The notes beneath the pieces were generated by a model that saw nothing but the letters and a program-made list of their open reading frames with translations, did not search any database and was not told the origin of the DNA. DNA of 64,000 nt, from contig CAJNDS010000180.1 in the NCBI GenBank assembly GCA_905221605.1, positions 1-64,000 on the forward strand. Reading direction: 5' to 3'. The position numbers were made by a program, and so were the translations under genes. Below, in pieces: positions 19,683-29,685 of the stretch. How positions within the stretch are numbered: position 1 is the stretch's first letter; every line of letters starts with the position of its first letter. The DNA comes from Symbiodinium natans (Eukaryota > Sar > Dinophyceae > Suessiales > Symbiodiniaceae).

Positions 19683-20084
19683 CCCGTCCATGCAGTGCCC
19701 ACACCCTGGAGCCCATGGCCTCAGGGGCCGTCCGCGAGCAAAGCAGCGAGGTGCCAGCTTGGAAGACGCAACGCAAGGGCCTCGGGAAAGGCTGTGCAGG
19801 GCCACGCAAACACGGCGTAGAATTGGCAGTACGGGGGGTTTACGATATTAGGGGAACCTTATTGGGGTCCTTATGATAGGCGGATCCTACTATTTGGGGG
19901 GTCTTTATTGGGGGTCCCTTATTTTCGTGAACCCATGTCGGCGTGCAAGGTCTCCTCAAGTGGCTGCCCTTGCTCCACGCGGAATTTCCAGCTCCAGTGC
20001 CCAGCTAGCAAGACCCGAATCCGAAGAATCCAAAGCAGGCCGGGACCCTCGCCCGGGAGCAGCCATCACGTAGGTGACGAACTC
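18052..20084 (-). CDS. Unidentified multi-exon gene with telomeric introns
   Basis: Eight minus-strand islands read as protein in order: 20084-19980 (EFVTYVMAAPGRGSRPAL), 19830-19726 (FYAVFAWPCTAFPEALALRL), 19630-19580 (LLSILFRPWSTGKEMP), 19335-19250 (EVDLKEMVAAMKGGLGVYSS), 19125-19037 (TRAVLECFESALHLMASCPV), 18870-18780 (PVSGISPVLGKDGCYLREGR), 18664-18548 (TEVTEAEGPALRLRRARLPG) and 18150-18052 (ADSAPLDVDVDTFSTIMVVA). Two junctions were resolved with matching phase: intron 18871-19036 (GC-AG) and intron 18665-18779 (GC-AG, phase 0), both carrying telomeric repeats. Every island is bordered by such tracts. No family is recognised, and the gene's ends are not known. Confidence 0.6.
18226..18302. 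mobile_element. Family A element, partial
   Basis: It contains AGGCACCCCAATAAGGTACC and ends ATATCGCAAACCCCCC, the right terminus of the family. Confidence 0.6.
19832..19934. mobile_element. Family A element, near full length
   Basis: Ends GGGGGGTTTACGATATTAGGG and CCCTTATTTTCGTGAACCC surround GGATCCTACTATTTGGGG. It lies between two exon-like islands of the minus-strand gene. Confidence 0.85.
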
Positions 20085-20224
20085 CTGCAAGCGGGGTCGA
20101 AGACGTGAGTTCATGTGAAGCTGCCGTGACCCTCATGCCCTTTTGTGCTCCAAGGCCGACACCCAACATAGCCCCACATGCAAACATCTGGAGGAAGTTG
20201 CAGCAAAATCCGCTCAAGAGAGAA

Positions 20225-20372
20225 GAGAAGAGAGCTGAAGAGAGCTGAAGAGAGCTGAAGAGAGCTGAAGAGAGCTGAAGAGAGCTGAAGAGAGCTGAAG
20301 AGAGCTGAAGAGAGCTGAAGAGAGCTGAAGAGAGCTGAAGAGAGCTGAAGAGAGCTGAAGAGAGCTGAAGAG
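20225..20372. repeat. Minisatellite of a 10-bp unit GAGCTGAAGA
   Basis: About 14 perfect tandem copies. It generates a repetitive minus-strand frame that is an artefact of the repeat. Confidence 0.97.
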
Positions 20373-20639
20373 AAACAAAAAGGGGCGGCTTGGCTCGGGT
20401 CTCAGATGTTCGGAACAGCACTGAACAGCTCAGAGCTGCTTGAGACTCTGACTCGTACGACTAAGATTTAATCTTCGGGGACCCTCCTACTCTCCGGATC
20501 TCTCCGGGAGCCTCACCGACGCGCTGAAGCTTCAGCGGAGTGCTGAAGCCATCGATCGAGGTGAAAACCTTCCCAGGCGTGGTATACCCGCTGGCGCACA
20601 GAAGCGCTTCCAAAAACACACACAGCGCGGCAAGACCTG

Positions 20640-21095
20640 AAAAAAAATCTCAGCCGCCAGCCCAAACGTCGGAAACATCCGGCCCAGAAATACCAGGCAC
20701 GTAGCAGAGCCTGCGGCGCATCGGCTCTGCGGAGCTGCGGCATGCAACTATTTGCCGCACGCGCCCCACCTGGTCTCGCGCCAGCGGTGGCAAATCCAGC
20801 AGTTGCAGTCCTTTCAGTGACGCTCTGCTTGGCGCGTGAGGGGATCGCTCCATTTGCCCTTTGACACTGGGGTTTCGGGTTTTGGGTTTAGGGTTGAGGG
20901 ATTAGATGTTTGAGGCGCTTCGTATGATGCAAGGTGACCATTGTGTGATGCGTGTAGCCGCGTAGCCTCTTCCTCGATCGCCAAGGATGCCTTGCTGACC
21001 CCCTGCAACTCCTGCGAGCTCAGCGATCTCTCTGTGTCTCAGCTCTTCATCGGCCCTCACGGCAACGTCTTTTGAGCGAGTGAAGTGGTACAATC
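20640..21095 (-). CDS. Exon-like segments, unidentified
   Basis: On the minus strand, 21095-20985 reads FTRSKDVAVRADEELRHREI then AELAG, with a shifted frame continuing SKASLAIEEEATRLHASHNG. The stretch 20830-20750 reads GLQLLDLPPLARDQVGRVRQ, and the adjoining frame reads ALLRAWYFWAGCFRRLGWRL. These look like exons of one or more genes with unresolved junctions. A short TTTAGGG-like tract lies at 20868-20905. Confidence 0.4.
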
Positions 21096-21169
21096 ACCCT
21101 TTCATCACTTTCCCACCCAGCGCACACTCTGCTGAGACTCTCACCTACTGAAACTCAGTAGCAGGCCCG

Positions 21170-21382
21170 AACCCTAAACCCGAAACCCTAAACCCCTAAA
21201 CCCTAAACATGGCCCGGGACTGCTATGCGGCTTGGCGAGTTCGGCGTGAGGTTCAACCAACTCTGTCACGGACTGCCAGCGCGCAGAGCAGGGATGTGGA
21301 AACGGAGCAGCGCACATGCCTACCCAGGCCTGCCCTATCCTTAACCCTAAACCCTAAACCCTAAACCCTAAACCCTAAACCC
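21170..21382 (-). repeat. Two CCCTAAA tracts around a 125-bp island
   Basis: Tracts lie at 21170-21208 and 21340-21382. The island 21209-21339 is open on plus (MARDCYAAWRVRREVQPTLS) and partly on minus (SVTELVEPHAELAKPHSS), so it may be an exon of undecided strand. Confidence 0.8.
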
Positions 21383-21447
21383 TTCTCCATGTTTGCATCT
21401 CTCCCAACTCCCGGTTCCCACATCCCACAATAAGGAGCCGGGTCGGC

Positions 21448-24400
21448 TCAGACATGTACAATCTTCTCATCAGCGCCGTGCTTCGCCGTGGCAAAGCCGA
21501 CCCTGTTCTGTTCCCGGTCGAAGATGCTGTAGTACTTGCGCAGGAAAGGATCACCCAGAATCCACCTGCCACCGCAAATATAGGGGCCTTAATGGGAGAT
21601 GATAGTATACTTATAAAGGGACGAGAAGGGAATACTTGTAGGGAAAATTATTCCGACCCCGATGTTACACTTTACACTCATCTAGTTGAACCATCGCGGG
21701 ACAGCAGCGCTGACTGTAGAGACACTTGCAGCACGTGCAGCACGTGCAGCACTTCTTCAATCAGCTGATATGCGCCGAGCAGCATTCCAGGAACACCGGC
21801 CGAAACACCTCAGTCATCAGGCGGTTGTGCCTAGTTAAGGCTTTCCTCTCTTCTTGCAAAATGCTAGTCAGCAAAACTTCAAACACTCACAGACCAACGG
21901 CCACATGCAGTGCTTTGCATCGCCCACGCAGCCCCACCTTGAATGCCGAGCTCGCACTCGTCAGCGCCATTGTCATCTGCACCCCGCAGCACATAGAAGT
22001 CTGGCTCCAGGCTGAAGGCCTCTGGAGGGAAGCTAGGGTTTACGGTTTTAGGGTTTAGGGTTTAGGGTTTAGGGTTTAGGGTTTAGGGTTTAGGGTTTAG
22101 GGTTTAGGGTTTAGGGTTTAGAAGTGCATTCCCGCCTTGCCCTGGAAGGTGAACGTCAGCGTCGGGAGGGACTTAACGTTGGAGCAGTCGCTTGCCAGGT
22201 GGCCGATCGTCTGGTTGACTTTCGCAAACCTGGGAACCACCTATCACAGATTTGTGTTCATTACCTCAACCATCATCCACCACACTTTCCCGAAGTCCGA
22301 AGGCCCATCTCACTGTGACATCTAAACTTGGCTACTGAGCGTAATGTGTATGAATGCGCAATGCGTATGATGGGCCGAACGTGTCCGCTATGCTTGTATA
22401 TGCTTGTATGTACTCTGCCTTGTTCAGTGGGCGCAGGTTCAATGGTGACCTGCTTGGCTTCATCTTGAGTTGTCGCTTGATCCGGAGCGGCCCAAACCTC
22501 AACCCAAAGACCTGAGGCCAAAAAGACAGCTGGAGCCTGGAACGACCCACAAAACCCTTCCGAATACGTACCTTTCTGGACGGGATATGAGCCCCAAGAG
22601 CCCGTAGCGTGGTTGAAGAGTCTGTCAATGGTCACGAACCCTTGACACGCCAATAGCATCAAACATCATCAAACTCTCCGGGCTGAGCCGGATGCTGTGG
22701 TGCCTAAGATCAGCTGAAGAGCTGCAGGGGCGGCACCGCGATAACTGAGGTGCCAGTGTCAACGACCTCAGCTGTGCAATGTTGAACACCGGCGTCTTGC
22801 GGCACGCGATTTCCCAAGCAGCTTCCGAGAACGCTCGGCTGCTGATACCTTGCACAGATTCCATGAAGGCCCGGGCCATTGGGCAGCCGATGATGGGAGT
22901 GGTGCAGGCCAAAGACTCCCCCTTCACAGCAAAGTTATCCGCCTGGCCATTTGCGAGACTGGCGCCAGGACTGGTCTTAAATGCTGGGCACCACGTCGGA
23001 GGAAGACGCTGCTTTCCGTGAAGCATGCCGATAAGCAATGGGGGTATCCCTTGCCTTTACGAGCCAGTAGCCCAGCATCTTCTGGTAGAACGTCGTTGGC
23101 ACCCATGTGATCTCGCCGCCTGGCTGGCAAAATCTCGTGAGTCCTAGCACCTCGCAGCATTCTCAAGCACTCCAGGTCCTCTACAGTAGGGCTTGGCTTA
23201 TGCTCCACCGCACCTGGCTCTCTTCAGGATGCCCCAGCCATCCCTTACACCCTAAACCCTAAACCCTAAACCCTAAACCCTAAACCCTAAACCCTAAACC
23301 CTAAACCCTAACCAGGCACCCTAAGGCTCCAGAGCCCAGTCGCTGAAGAGCGACTCGTCAAAGCCACCCAGGGTCAGCTTGGAGCCGTCGCAGGTCTCAG
23401 ACCCGCCATGGCCACTCGGGGGCCTTCGGGTTTTGGAGCTCCCAGTCTTTAGGGGTTTAGGGTTTAGGGTTTAGGGTGTAGGGTGTAGGGTGTAGGGTTT
23501 AGGGTTTAGGGTTTAGGGTTTAGGGGTTAGGGGTTAGGGGTTTGGGGTTTAGGGTTTAGGGTTTAGGGTTTAGGGTATAGGGTATAGGGTTTAGGGTTTA
23601 GGGTTTAGGGTTTAGGGTTTAGTGGTGCTTGTTACTGGTATTAGGGCAGCCCCTTCTCTTACACTCCCCAACATCATAAGGAACCATGTGTACACTCACC
23701 ACTCACAGTGATACCGACCCCCCATGGCGAATGCCGAAGCTGTGTCGAGCCTGCAGGTGGACAAGAAGAAGGAGAACATGCCCTGCTTGACCAGCTTCTT
23801 CTTCCTGCCGCGCGTGCGAAGGGTCCACGGGGCGGGTTTAGGGTTTAGGGCTTTGGGCTTAGGGTTCAGGGTTTAGGGTTTAGACCCTCGCTCCATGGGT
23901 AGGCCTTGTAAGTTCTGTGCCCTTCAATCAAACTTGGTCCGAGTGGCATCATCAAGTCAAAGGGAGGGAGCACGGGATTGTTGGGATCCACCGGCATAGC
24001 AATCTGCGGATAAGCCAGACCCAGAATGCCATCGAAAGGACTCTCCACCTCAAGAAGCCAAGGGTTAAGGGGTATGAGGAGGTACCCTCCTTACATAGTC
24101 CTAGATACCTAAGTAGCCCCTAAACAACCTCTAAGAAACCCCCAAGGTCCCTAAAAAGGGTCCCTCCTTTCCTCCCCTGAAAGGGAATGCATTCTGAATT
24201 GCCGTGCCTAACTCCAGCTTAGATGCCCAAATCTGTCCGGGCTCCAGAACGATTGAGCCCACCGTAGCATTGCTCAACTCCTTAGCATCGTGAGCTACGG
24301 GATGCAAGAGCAGCCTCAGCTTGTCCATTGCTGTAACACCTTCTGCTGGCTGGCTCTTAGTAGGGAATGGGGGGAATGAGGTACCCTATGTAATCCCTCA

Positions 24401-25731
24401 AAGGGCATATTAGGGCCCTATAATTCCCTCATTCCTAACTAACTAGGGTGTCGCCAAAGGTCGATGCCGCCCACATTGACATTGTCCGCAATCAGCGTGC
24501 CAGCACAAACCTGACTCAACTCAGCAGCTAATTGCCTTTGGCCATCCACTTGGCCCTGATCAGACAGTCCAGCTGATGATCCTGACATGCCAAGACACCC
24601 CTGATCCATATGGAAGGATCAGCCTGCGCCCGTCCGGATGGTACCTGGGCTGTCAGAAACTTGCGGTTTAGGGTTTAGGGTTTAGGGTTTAGGGTTTAGG
24701 GTTTAGGGTTTAGGGTTTAAGGTTTAGGGTTTAGGGTTTAGGGTTTAGGGTTTAGGGTACTCTGCTGAATCTGCCCCGAGTCCTGGAAGAGTCCTGCTAG
24801 CCCGTCTGAATCGACAAACGAGCAGAGATGCGTGCTGGACTTGCTGGAGTCATAGCGGTTGTGCTTGCTGCAGGCTTTCTTAGCAACATACGGCACATGC
24901 AACTTCAAGCTTCTAACCTCACAACTGCTGCCCTACGCTGTTCCCCCAGTTCTTTGCAACCTTCACATGAAAGGACTAGACGGCCATGGACCTCCAGTGC
25001 ACCAGAAAAAACAGCACAAAAAGTGTCACAGCTTGAAGGGCCACAGCTTCTGAGATGCACTTCGCGCTCGGAACCCAGAGGTCGGAAGATCCAGTGTCAT
25101 ATATTACCTGAGCAGTTCGCTAAGCCAATGTGGAGATTTGAGAGGAAGCGAGCTCTTTAAGGAAGTCTTCAATGCTTCACATCTCTTCACACAAGCTACA
25201 AAAGCCCTTTCAGAACTCCTCAGGCTTGTCTGCGCAACACGCGCCGCAGTGGAAAGATCTACGTCGATTGTGCACTGGAGGGTTTCCGAAATTACGGGGT
25301 GCCGTTTTGGGGTCCTTGTTGTAAGGGGATCCTACTATTTGGGGTCTATATTAGAGAGGTTCCTTAATTTCCTAAACCTCCACTTTGATCTCCGAGACGC
25401 CGTGAACTTCTGGTCTGGCGTGCCAATAGAGACAGGCCCATAGTATTCCGAGTCCTGCTAGCAAGAAATTCCCTCCGTAGCACAGATACTGAGAACGAGA
25501 GTTTTTCATGTGATTCTAGACTGCGAATTGGAAAACAAGGAGACAAACAAGGACAAAAACAATCTCTGAATGAAGCGATGAATGTCGGGATGTTCCCCCT
25601 TGTACTTTCGTACCCCCTACTATCATCCCTATTAAGGACTGTTTGTTTTAGGGGGAACATCCCAAGACGAACCAGGTAACTGGGCCGGCCTGGTAGTCCT
25701 TGATTTGAACGTACGGCAAGACATCATCCCC
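21448..25731 (-). CDS. Aspartic protease, pepsin family A1, about 16 exons
   Basis: Reassembled by hand on the minus strand. Exon 1 ends at 25690 ([11 protein letters not shown]). The next exons are 25454-25401 ([16 protein letters not shown]), 25107-25048 ([17 protein letters not shown], first catalytic Asp), 24878-24832, 24644-24599 (LILPYGSG, flap), 24510-~24455 ([10 protein letters not shown]), an exon ending at 24191, 24048-23948 ([13 protein letters not shown]), 23804-23751, 23414-23344 ([12 protein letters not shown]), 23119-23055, 22942-22877, 22766-22726 ([13 protein letters not shown], second catalytic Asp), 22229-22128 (LPTLTFTF), 22032-~21939 (FYVLRG...ECELGI) and 21565-21448 ([15 protein letters not shown], ending GFATAKH...stop). 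Reading frame and phase agree at nearly all junctions, and no stop interrupts the exons. Of 13 introns placed at both ends, 12 have GC donors and one GT; most acceptors are AG|G. Telomeric tracts lie in five introns and MITEs in three. The start of the small exon ending at 24191 and the last junction are unresolved. A signal-peptide exon was not found. The family acts in secretory or vacuolar proteolysis. Confidence 0.92.
22033..22127 (-). repeat. Intron made almost entirely of telomeric repeat
   Basis: The 95-bp intron of the aspartic protease starts GCACTTC on the minus strand, continues as about 12 CCCTAAA units, and ends CCCTAG before the exon encoding [10 protein letters not shown]. Phase is preserved across it. 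Confidence 0.85.
23247..23884. repeat. Telomeric tracts within aspartic protease introns
   Basis: CCCTAAA units lie at 23247-23312 (intron 23120-23343), TTTAGGG units at 23452-23623 (intron 23415-23750), and TTTAGGG units at 23834-23884 (intron 23805-23947). Confidence 0.92.
24355..24450. mobile_element. Family C element inside an aspartic protease intron
   Basis: CTTAGTAGGGAATGGGGGG on the left and CCCTCATTCCTAACTAACTA on the right surround TCCCTCAAAGGGCATATTAG. It abuts the end of the exon encoding NVNVGGI. Confidence 0.75.
24664..24758 (+). repeat. Telomeric tract in intron 24645-24831
   Basis: About 13 TTTAGGG units inside a GC-AG intron whose flanking exons join as SSKSST/YHPDGRR. Confidence 0.92.
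25277..25381. mobile_element. Family A element inside an aspartic protease intron
   Basis: Ends GGAGGGTTTCCGAAATTACG and TTAATTTCCTAAACCTCC surround GGATCCTACTATTTGGGG. It lies within intron 25108-25400, about 20 bp from the donor. Confidence 0.85.
25587..25665. mobile_element. Family B element, uninterrupted copy
   Basis: CGGGATGTTCCCCCTTGTAC on the left and TTTAGGGGGAACATCCC on the right flank a core with TATCATCCCTATTAAGGACT. It lies within intron 25455-25689 of the aspartic protease. Confidence 0.85.
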
Positions 25732-25922
25732 TGCACTCCACGGTACACGGGGCCAGGCAGGCTTTTCAATGGGCGTAGGGTTTAGGGCCTGCACTCTCGG
25801 CCCCAAGCTGCTGCCAACGCCGGTGCAGACTCCGTATGCCCGAGGCCGTCCTGCGACTGCAAGGGCCATCTTCGACTTGAAACTTCTCATCCTATGATTC
25901 TAGGATATTCTAGGTGACATGT

Positions 25923-26022
25923 GGGGGCTTCCGACATTCGGGGGTACAAACGGGGTCCTTTTTGTAAGGGGATCCGACTTGTTGGGGTGGATATTAGGGG
26001 TCCCTGATTATCGTAAACCCCC
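25923..26022. mobile_element. Family A element
   Basis: GGGGGCTTCCGACATTCGGG on the left and CTGATTATCGTAAACCCCC on the right surround GGGGATCCGACTTGTTGGGG. Confidence 0.85.
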
Positions 26023-26033
26023 ATGTGGGGACA

Positions 26034-26970
26034 TGACGTGACTCCACTGCCATCTCAGGGGAAGTCAGGAAGTAGTTCTTGCTGTCCTGGGCTTGCGAAC
26101 CAGGGGCACATGGATCTCATCGGCCAGGCCACACGCCTGCCCATGTCACAATCATGCAGCTACTGACCGATCTGCAGGACGCTCAGGCTAACATCACCAC
26201 TTGCAGGCCAAGACCACGGCAAAAGACAGACAGCCCAACAGATCTACGGCGGCGACCGCTCCCAGACCCACCACGCCCACGCGCCAGTAGAGCCGCCCCA
26301 ACCGCGCGACGAATCGTCATGGCTGTTCACTCCCCTGAGTGTTCACACGGTCGGAGGTCGCAGAGGCACGGCTGTGGGCCGAGAACTGCGCAGCTTGGGC
26401 AAAGTGCAAGCAGAACTGATGATTCAACGGCATTTCTGGGTAGTCCCTTGTCAGATCTGGGCGGTTGCCTCGTCTTCCGGGCGACTGCTGTGTTGCATCG
26501 GCTGCCGTGGAATCTGGCCAGTCACATGAGATACTCAGGAATCTCAATGCATGTTGTCGGACTCAGCTGCCGGGCCAATGTTGATGCAGGAATGAACTTG
26601 CAGGAGCATAAGGAACCCACATCTTTCTCAAATTCCCAACCGACCGTGCACCCACCAAGTTCCCAGCCAGAAATCCCTGCGCGTCGACCGTCGCCTAGCC
26701 CGAGCAAAGCGCTCTCTCTCCGGAGTCCAAAGAAAATATTACTATTACGATTACTATTACGATTACTATTACTAGTACTATTACTATTACTACTATTGTT
26801 AACCAGTATTCTTACTATTGGCAAATCCGATGATAGCTTGGGCCACGAGTCTGTCGCAGGAGTTGCTCCAAGACGGTCCTGGCCTCGTTGCCACTGACCT
26901 GAATCACGGGTCTGTGAAGCATGACTGAAGGCAAGACTGCCAGAGGCCTCGTGCGCATTCACATCAAGGA
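26034..26970. other. Unique stretch with a TTACTA microsatellite
   Basis: A plus-strand frame is open across most of it, but its hydrophobic tail comes from a (TTACTA)-like repeat at 26736-26812. I do not support a gene here. Exons upstream of the aspartic protease may lie in it unseen. Confidence 0.5.
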
Positions 26971-26973
26971 CCC

Positions 26974-27275
26974 AGGGTTTAGGGTTTAGGGTTTAGGGTT
27001 TTGGGTTTAGGGTTTTGGGTTTAGGGTTTAGGGTTTAGGGTTTAGGGTTTAGGGTTTAGGGTTTAGGGTTTAGGGCCCAGACCAAAGCCCCCCCAAAGCC
27101 CCACAACCCCACATAGTAGCCCCGAAAAAAAAAAAAACGGACAAGCCCCGGAAAAGCCCCCTTCTCTGTAGTTCTCCATCCTATTCCGTCCTCCACCCTC
27201 AACCCTAAACCCCTAAACCCTAAACCCTACACCCTAAACCCTAAACCCTAAACCCCTAAACCCCTAAGCCCTTAA
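26974..27275. repeat. Telomeric tracts in both orientations
   Basis: TTTAGGG units lie at 26974-27075 and CCCTAAA/CCCCTAAA units at 27195-27275. Confidence 0.93.
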
Positions 27276-27298
27276 CCTGCGACTCTGCAGCCCGGGGG

Positions 27299-27414
27299 CA
27301 TGGAGCCCGACGATACTGCGATTCTCCTTCAGGCCTTCGGCCAGATGGCGGCCTCAGGAACTGGAGGATGAAGTGGCTCAGATGCGAAAAGCATTCGTGG
27401 CTGCTTGCAGCTGT
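27299..27414 (+). CDS. Possible exon or exons, unidentified
   Basis: From ATG at about 27299 the plus strand reads MEPDDTAILLQAFGQMAASG. An overlapping frame continues PQELEDEVAQMRKAFVAAC to the next telomeric tract. Both pieces look coding, so a junction or frameshift may lie between them. Confidence 0.4.
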
Positions 27415-27590
27415 TTAGGGTTAGGGGGGCTTTAGGGGGTTTAGGGGGTTTGGGGGGTTTAGGGGACTTAGGGGGGTTTAGGGGGTTTAGGGGGTTTGGG
27501 GGGTTTTAAGGGGTTTAGGAGGTTTAGGGGGTTTAGGGGGTTCAGGGGGTTTAGGGGGTTTAGGGGGTTTTGGGGGTTCAGGATTTAGGG
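27415..27590 (+). repeat. Array of the variant unit TTTAGGGGG
   Basis: About 18 copies of a 9-bp G-rich variant, like 540-672, with occasional single-base changes. Confidence 0.93.
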
Positions 27591-27639
27591 TTTCGCAGTT
27601 TCTGTCTTTACTGACATTTCCCCTTGCCAAGGCGCAGCA

Positions 27640-28070
27640 CGCGAGGGAAAGGTCGCAGCGCGAGATGTCCAGGTGCCTCGTCGGGAGAGGGAAAAAATTG
27701 TAGGGTTCTTAAGGGAGGGGTTCAAGGGGGGTAGGTTCCTAGGTCCTAACAAAAACGGGTTCTTCCCGAAGGAGGATCCGAGGCCGTGAGGCAGGTTTGA
27801 CCGTTTTCGGGCCCACGGAAGCCTCCCATAGTATTTTGCCACCTTGTTTTCTCCGCTTTTTTCGTAAGCGGCCTCAACCTCCGATAGCAAGGAGCGCCCC
27901 GGAAAATCCAGGGAACCAGGGGCGCTGCGGGGGGACTCTGCGGCTTTCTTGCGTTTGCACAGTTCTCTCAAGCAAATGCAAAGCCAGACCCCCTCAAGGT
28001 TGACCGTGCTGTCCTGAGCACTGTGGTCTCGCGGAAATACTTCACCAGCATCTGGCATGTATCCTGTCAA
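27640..28070 (-). CDS. Open frame of uncertain status
   Basis: A 161-codon minus frame. Its middle part (LRELCKRKKAAESPRSAPGS, SLLSEVEAAYEKSGENKVAK) looks coding. Its distal part overlaps a repeated element (GGGTTCTTAAGGGAGGGGTT, also seen near 36042), so the whole frame is not one exon. Confidence 0.35.
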
Positions 28071-28128
28071 AGCATCGGGGGCGTGTTGAAAATGTTCACC
28101 GCGGCCTTGTGATCACTACCACCCACCT

Positions 28129-29651
28129 CCGCGCCGAACTTGCCGAGGGGATTCCAGGACAGGTTCACGTAGCGCAGCCTCCTGAAGCTCCAGTAGCATG
28201 TCTCGTGCGCCCAGTGATAATTGATTCTCTCGAGCTCTCTAGGCATCCAGCCCACCACTTTTCTCGTTGTCCATGAGGCCCTGGATCAGAGCCACTGCAC
28301 CCTCTCCTGGGCAAGGGCAACAGGCGAAAGGCTATATATTTGTATATGCTACCCCCCGCCCCCCCCGCCGATGTACCTACCATTTTTCCCCTAAGTTTGT
28401 ATAGTGTCTCACACACACACTCTCTCTCTCTCACACACAAGCTTCAAGGGAAGAGGGAAGGGCGCAGCAGGAGTTTGCGGCCTTTCCGAATACATTAAAT
28501 AAACAGCGAATTAACTGCAATGATTAAGCAGGCTTTCTTTCTTACAGACCTCGCCAGGCAATCTATATATATGTCTGTATATATGGATATATCCGCCGAC
28601 CCCAGCGGTAGCAGGGCGGCGTCAGTGAAGACCCCCCACCGCCCTCACCGCCCTCACCCGCTCTCACAGCATGCTGCTCATGACACCTTGAATTGGAGTG
28701 TTTTTGCATTGTTTGGCTTCAGTGCATGCCCAAACCCCGCCACCCATCGCCCTCACCCATGACGCCTTGAATTGGACCTTTGACCCCCCCCCCACCAGCC
28801 ATCCAGGTGCCCCACCACCCCCCCACCCCCACCCCCCCCCACCCCCCCCACCCCCCCCACCCCCCCCCACCCCCCCCACCCCCCCCCCCCCCCCCCCCAC
28901 CACCCCCCCCCCCCACCCCCCCCCCCCCCCCCCCCCCCCTGTAGGCCTCGCCCCTGCCCCCCCCCCTCCGTTTCTGACCAATCTCCCGCCCTGCACCACC
29001 CTCACCACCCCCACCCCCCCCCCCCCACCCACCCCCCCCCACCCCCCCCCCCACCCCCCCCCACCCCCCCCCCACCCCCCCCCACCCCCCCCACCCCCCC
29101 CCCCCCCCCCCACCCCCCCCCACCCCCCCCCCGCCACCCCCCCCCCTGTAGGCCCTGCCTGTCCCCCCCTGCCTTCCGCCCCAATGCGACTGTCTTGGGT
29201 CTGGGGTCGGCGGCACTGGCGGTAGCCATTAAATCGGGCAGCGCGAGGTCCCCAAAGGACCGAGCAAATGCGACGAATAGCCTTGCTGGCCTCTGGCCTT
29301 CTGCGAAGCAGAATTAGGCCGGACGCCAGTGCCGCCGACCCCCGCGTGCCGCCGGTGAACGGTTTTTTTTTCGTGGTTTTTTGCGTCGCCACGGAGGCCC
29401 CCAGAGGGCGCGCATCATGAGCATCAGCGGGTCCAGCCCGGGACCCCCAGGCGCGCATCAGGAGCATCAGGCAGCTCCCGGGGCGGGACCCCGGGGGCGC
29501 ATCAGGAGCATGATGCCCCCCAAAGGGCGGGCATAAGACCCTAAACCCTAAACCCTAAAAAAACCCTAAACCCTAAACTATAAACCCTTGACGGATCTGC
29601 TCGCCCCGCGTTTCTGCCTGCGCTGCCCGCCCATGGGCGCAGCCCCTTAAA

Positions 29652-29685
<34 letters not shown>

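Noticed and set aside
20225-20372. Regular 10-bp repeats as a possible CRISPR array
   Set aside because: There are no unique spacers, the unit is far too short, and the genome is eukaryotic. It is a minisatellite.
24764-24830. Minus-strand frame [20 protein letters not shown] as a protease exon
   Set aside because: The conserved SSKSST to YHPDGRR junction with a GC donor at 24831 and acceptor at 24645 places this stretch inside an intron.
26079-26897. A 272-codon plus frame
   Set aside because: Its C-terminal part is a TTACTA microsatellite, and the rest shows no family motif or consistent codon pattern.
28664-29467. Long glycine/proline-rich reading frames on both strands
   Set aside because: They are translations of the CCCCCA block in every frame and carry no independent coding evidence.
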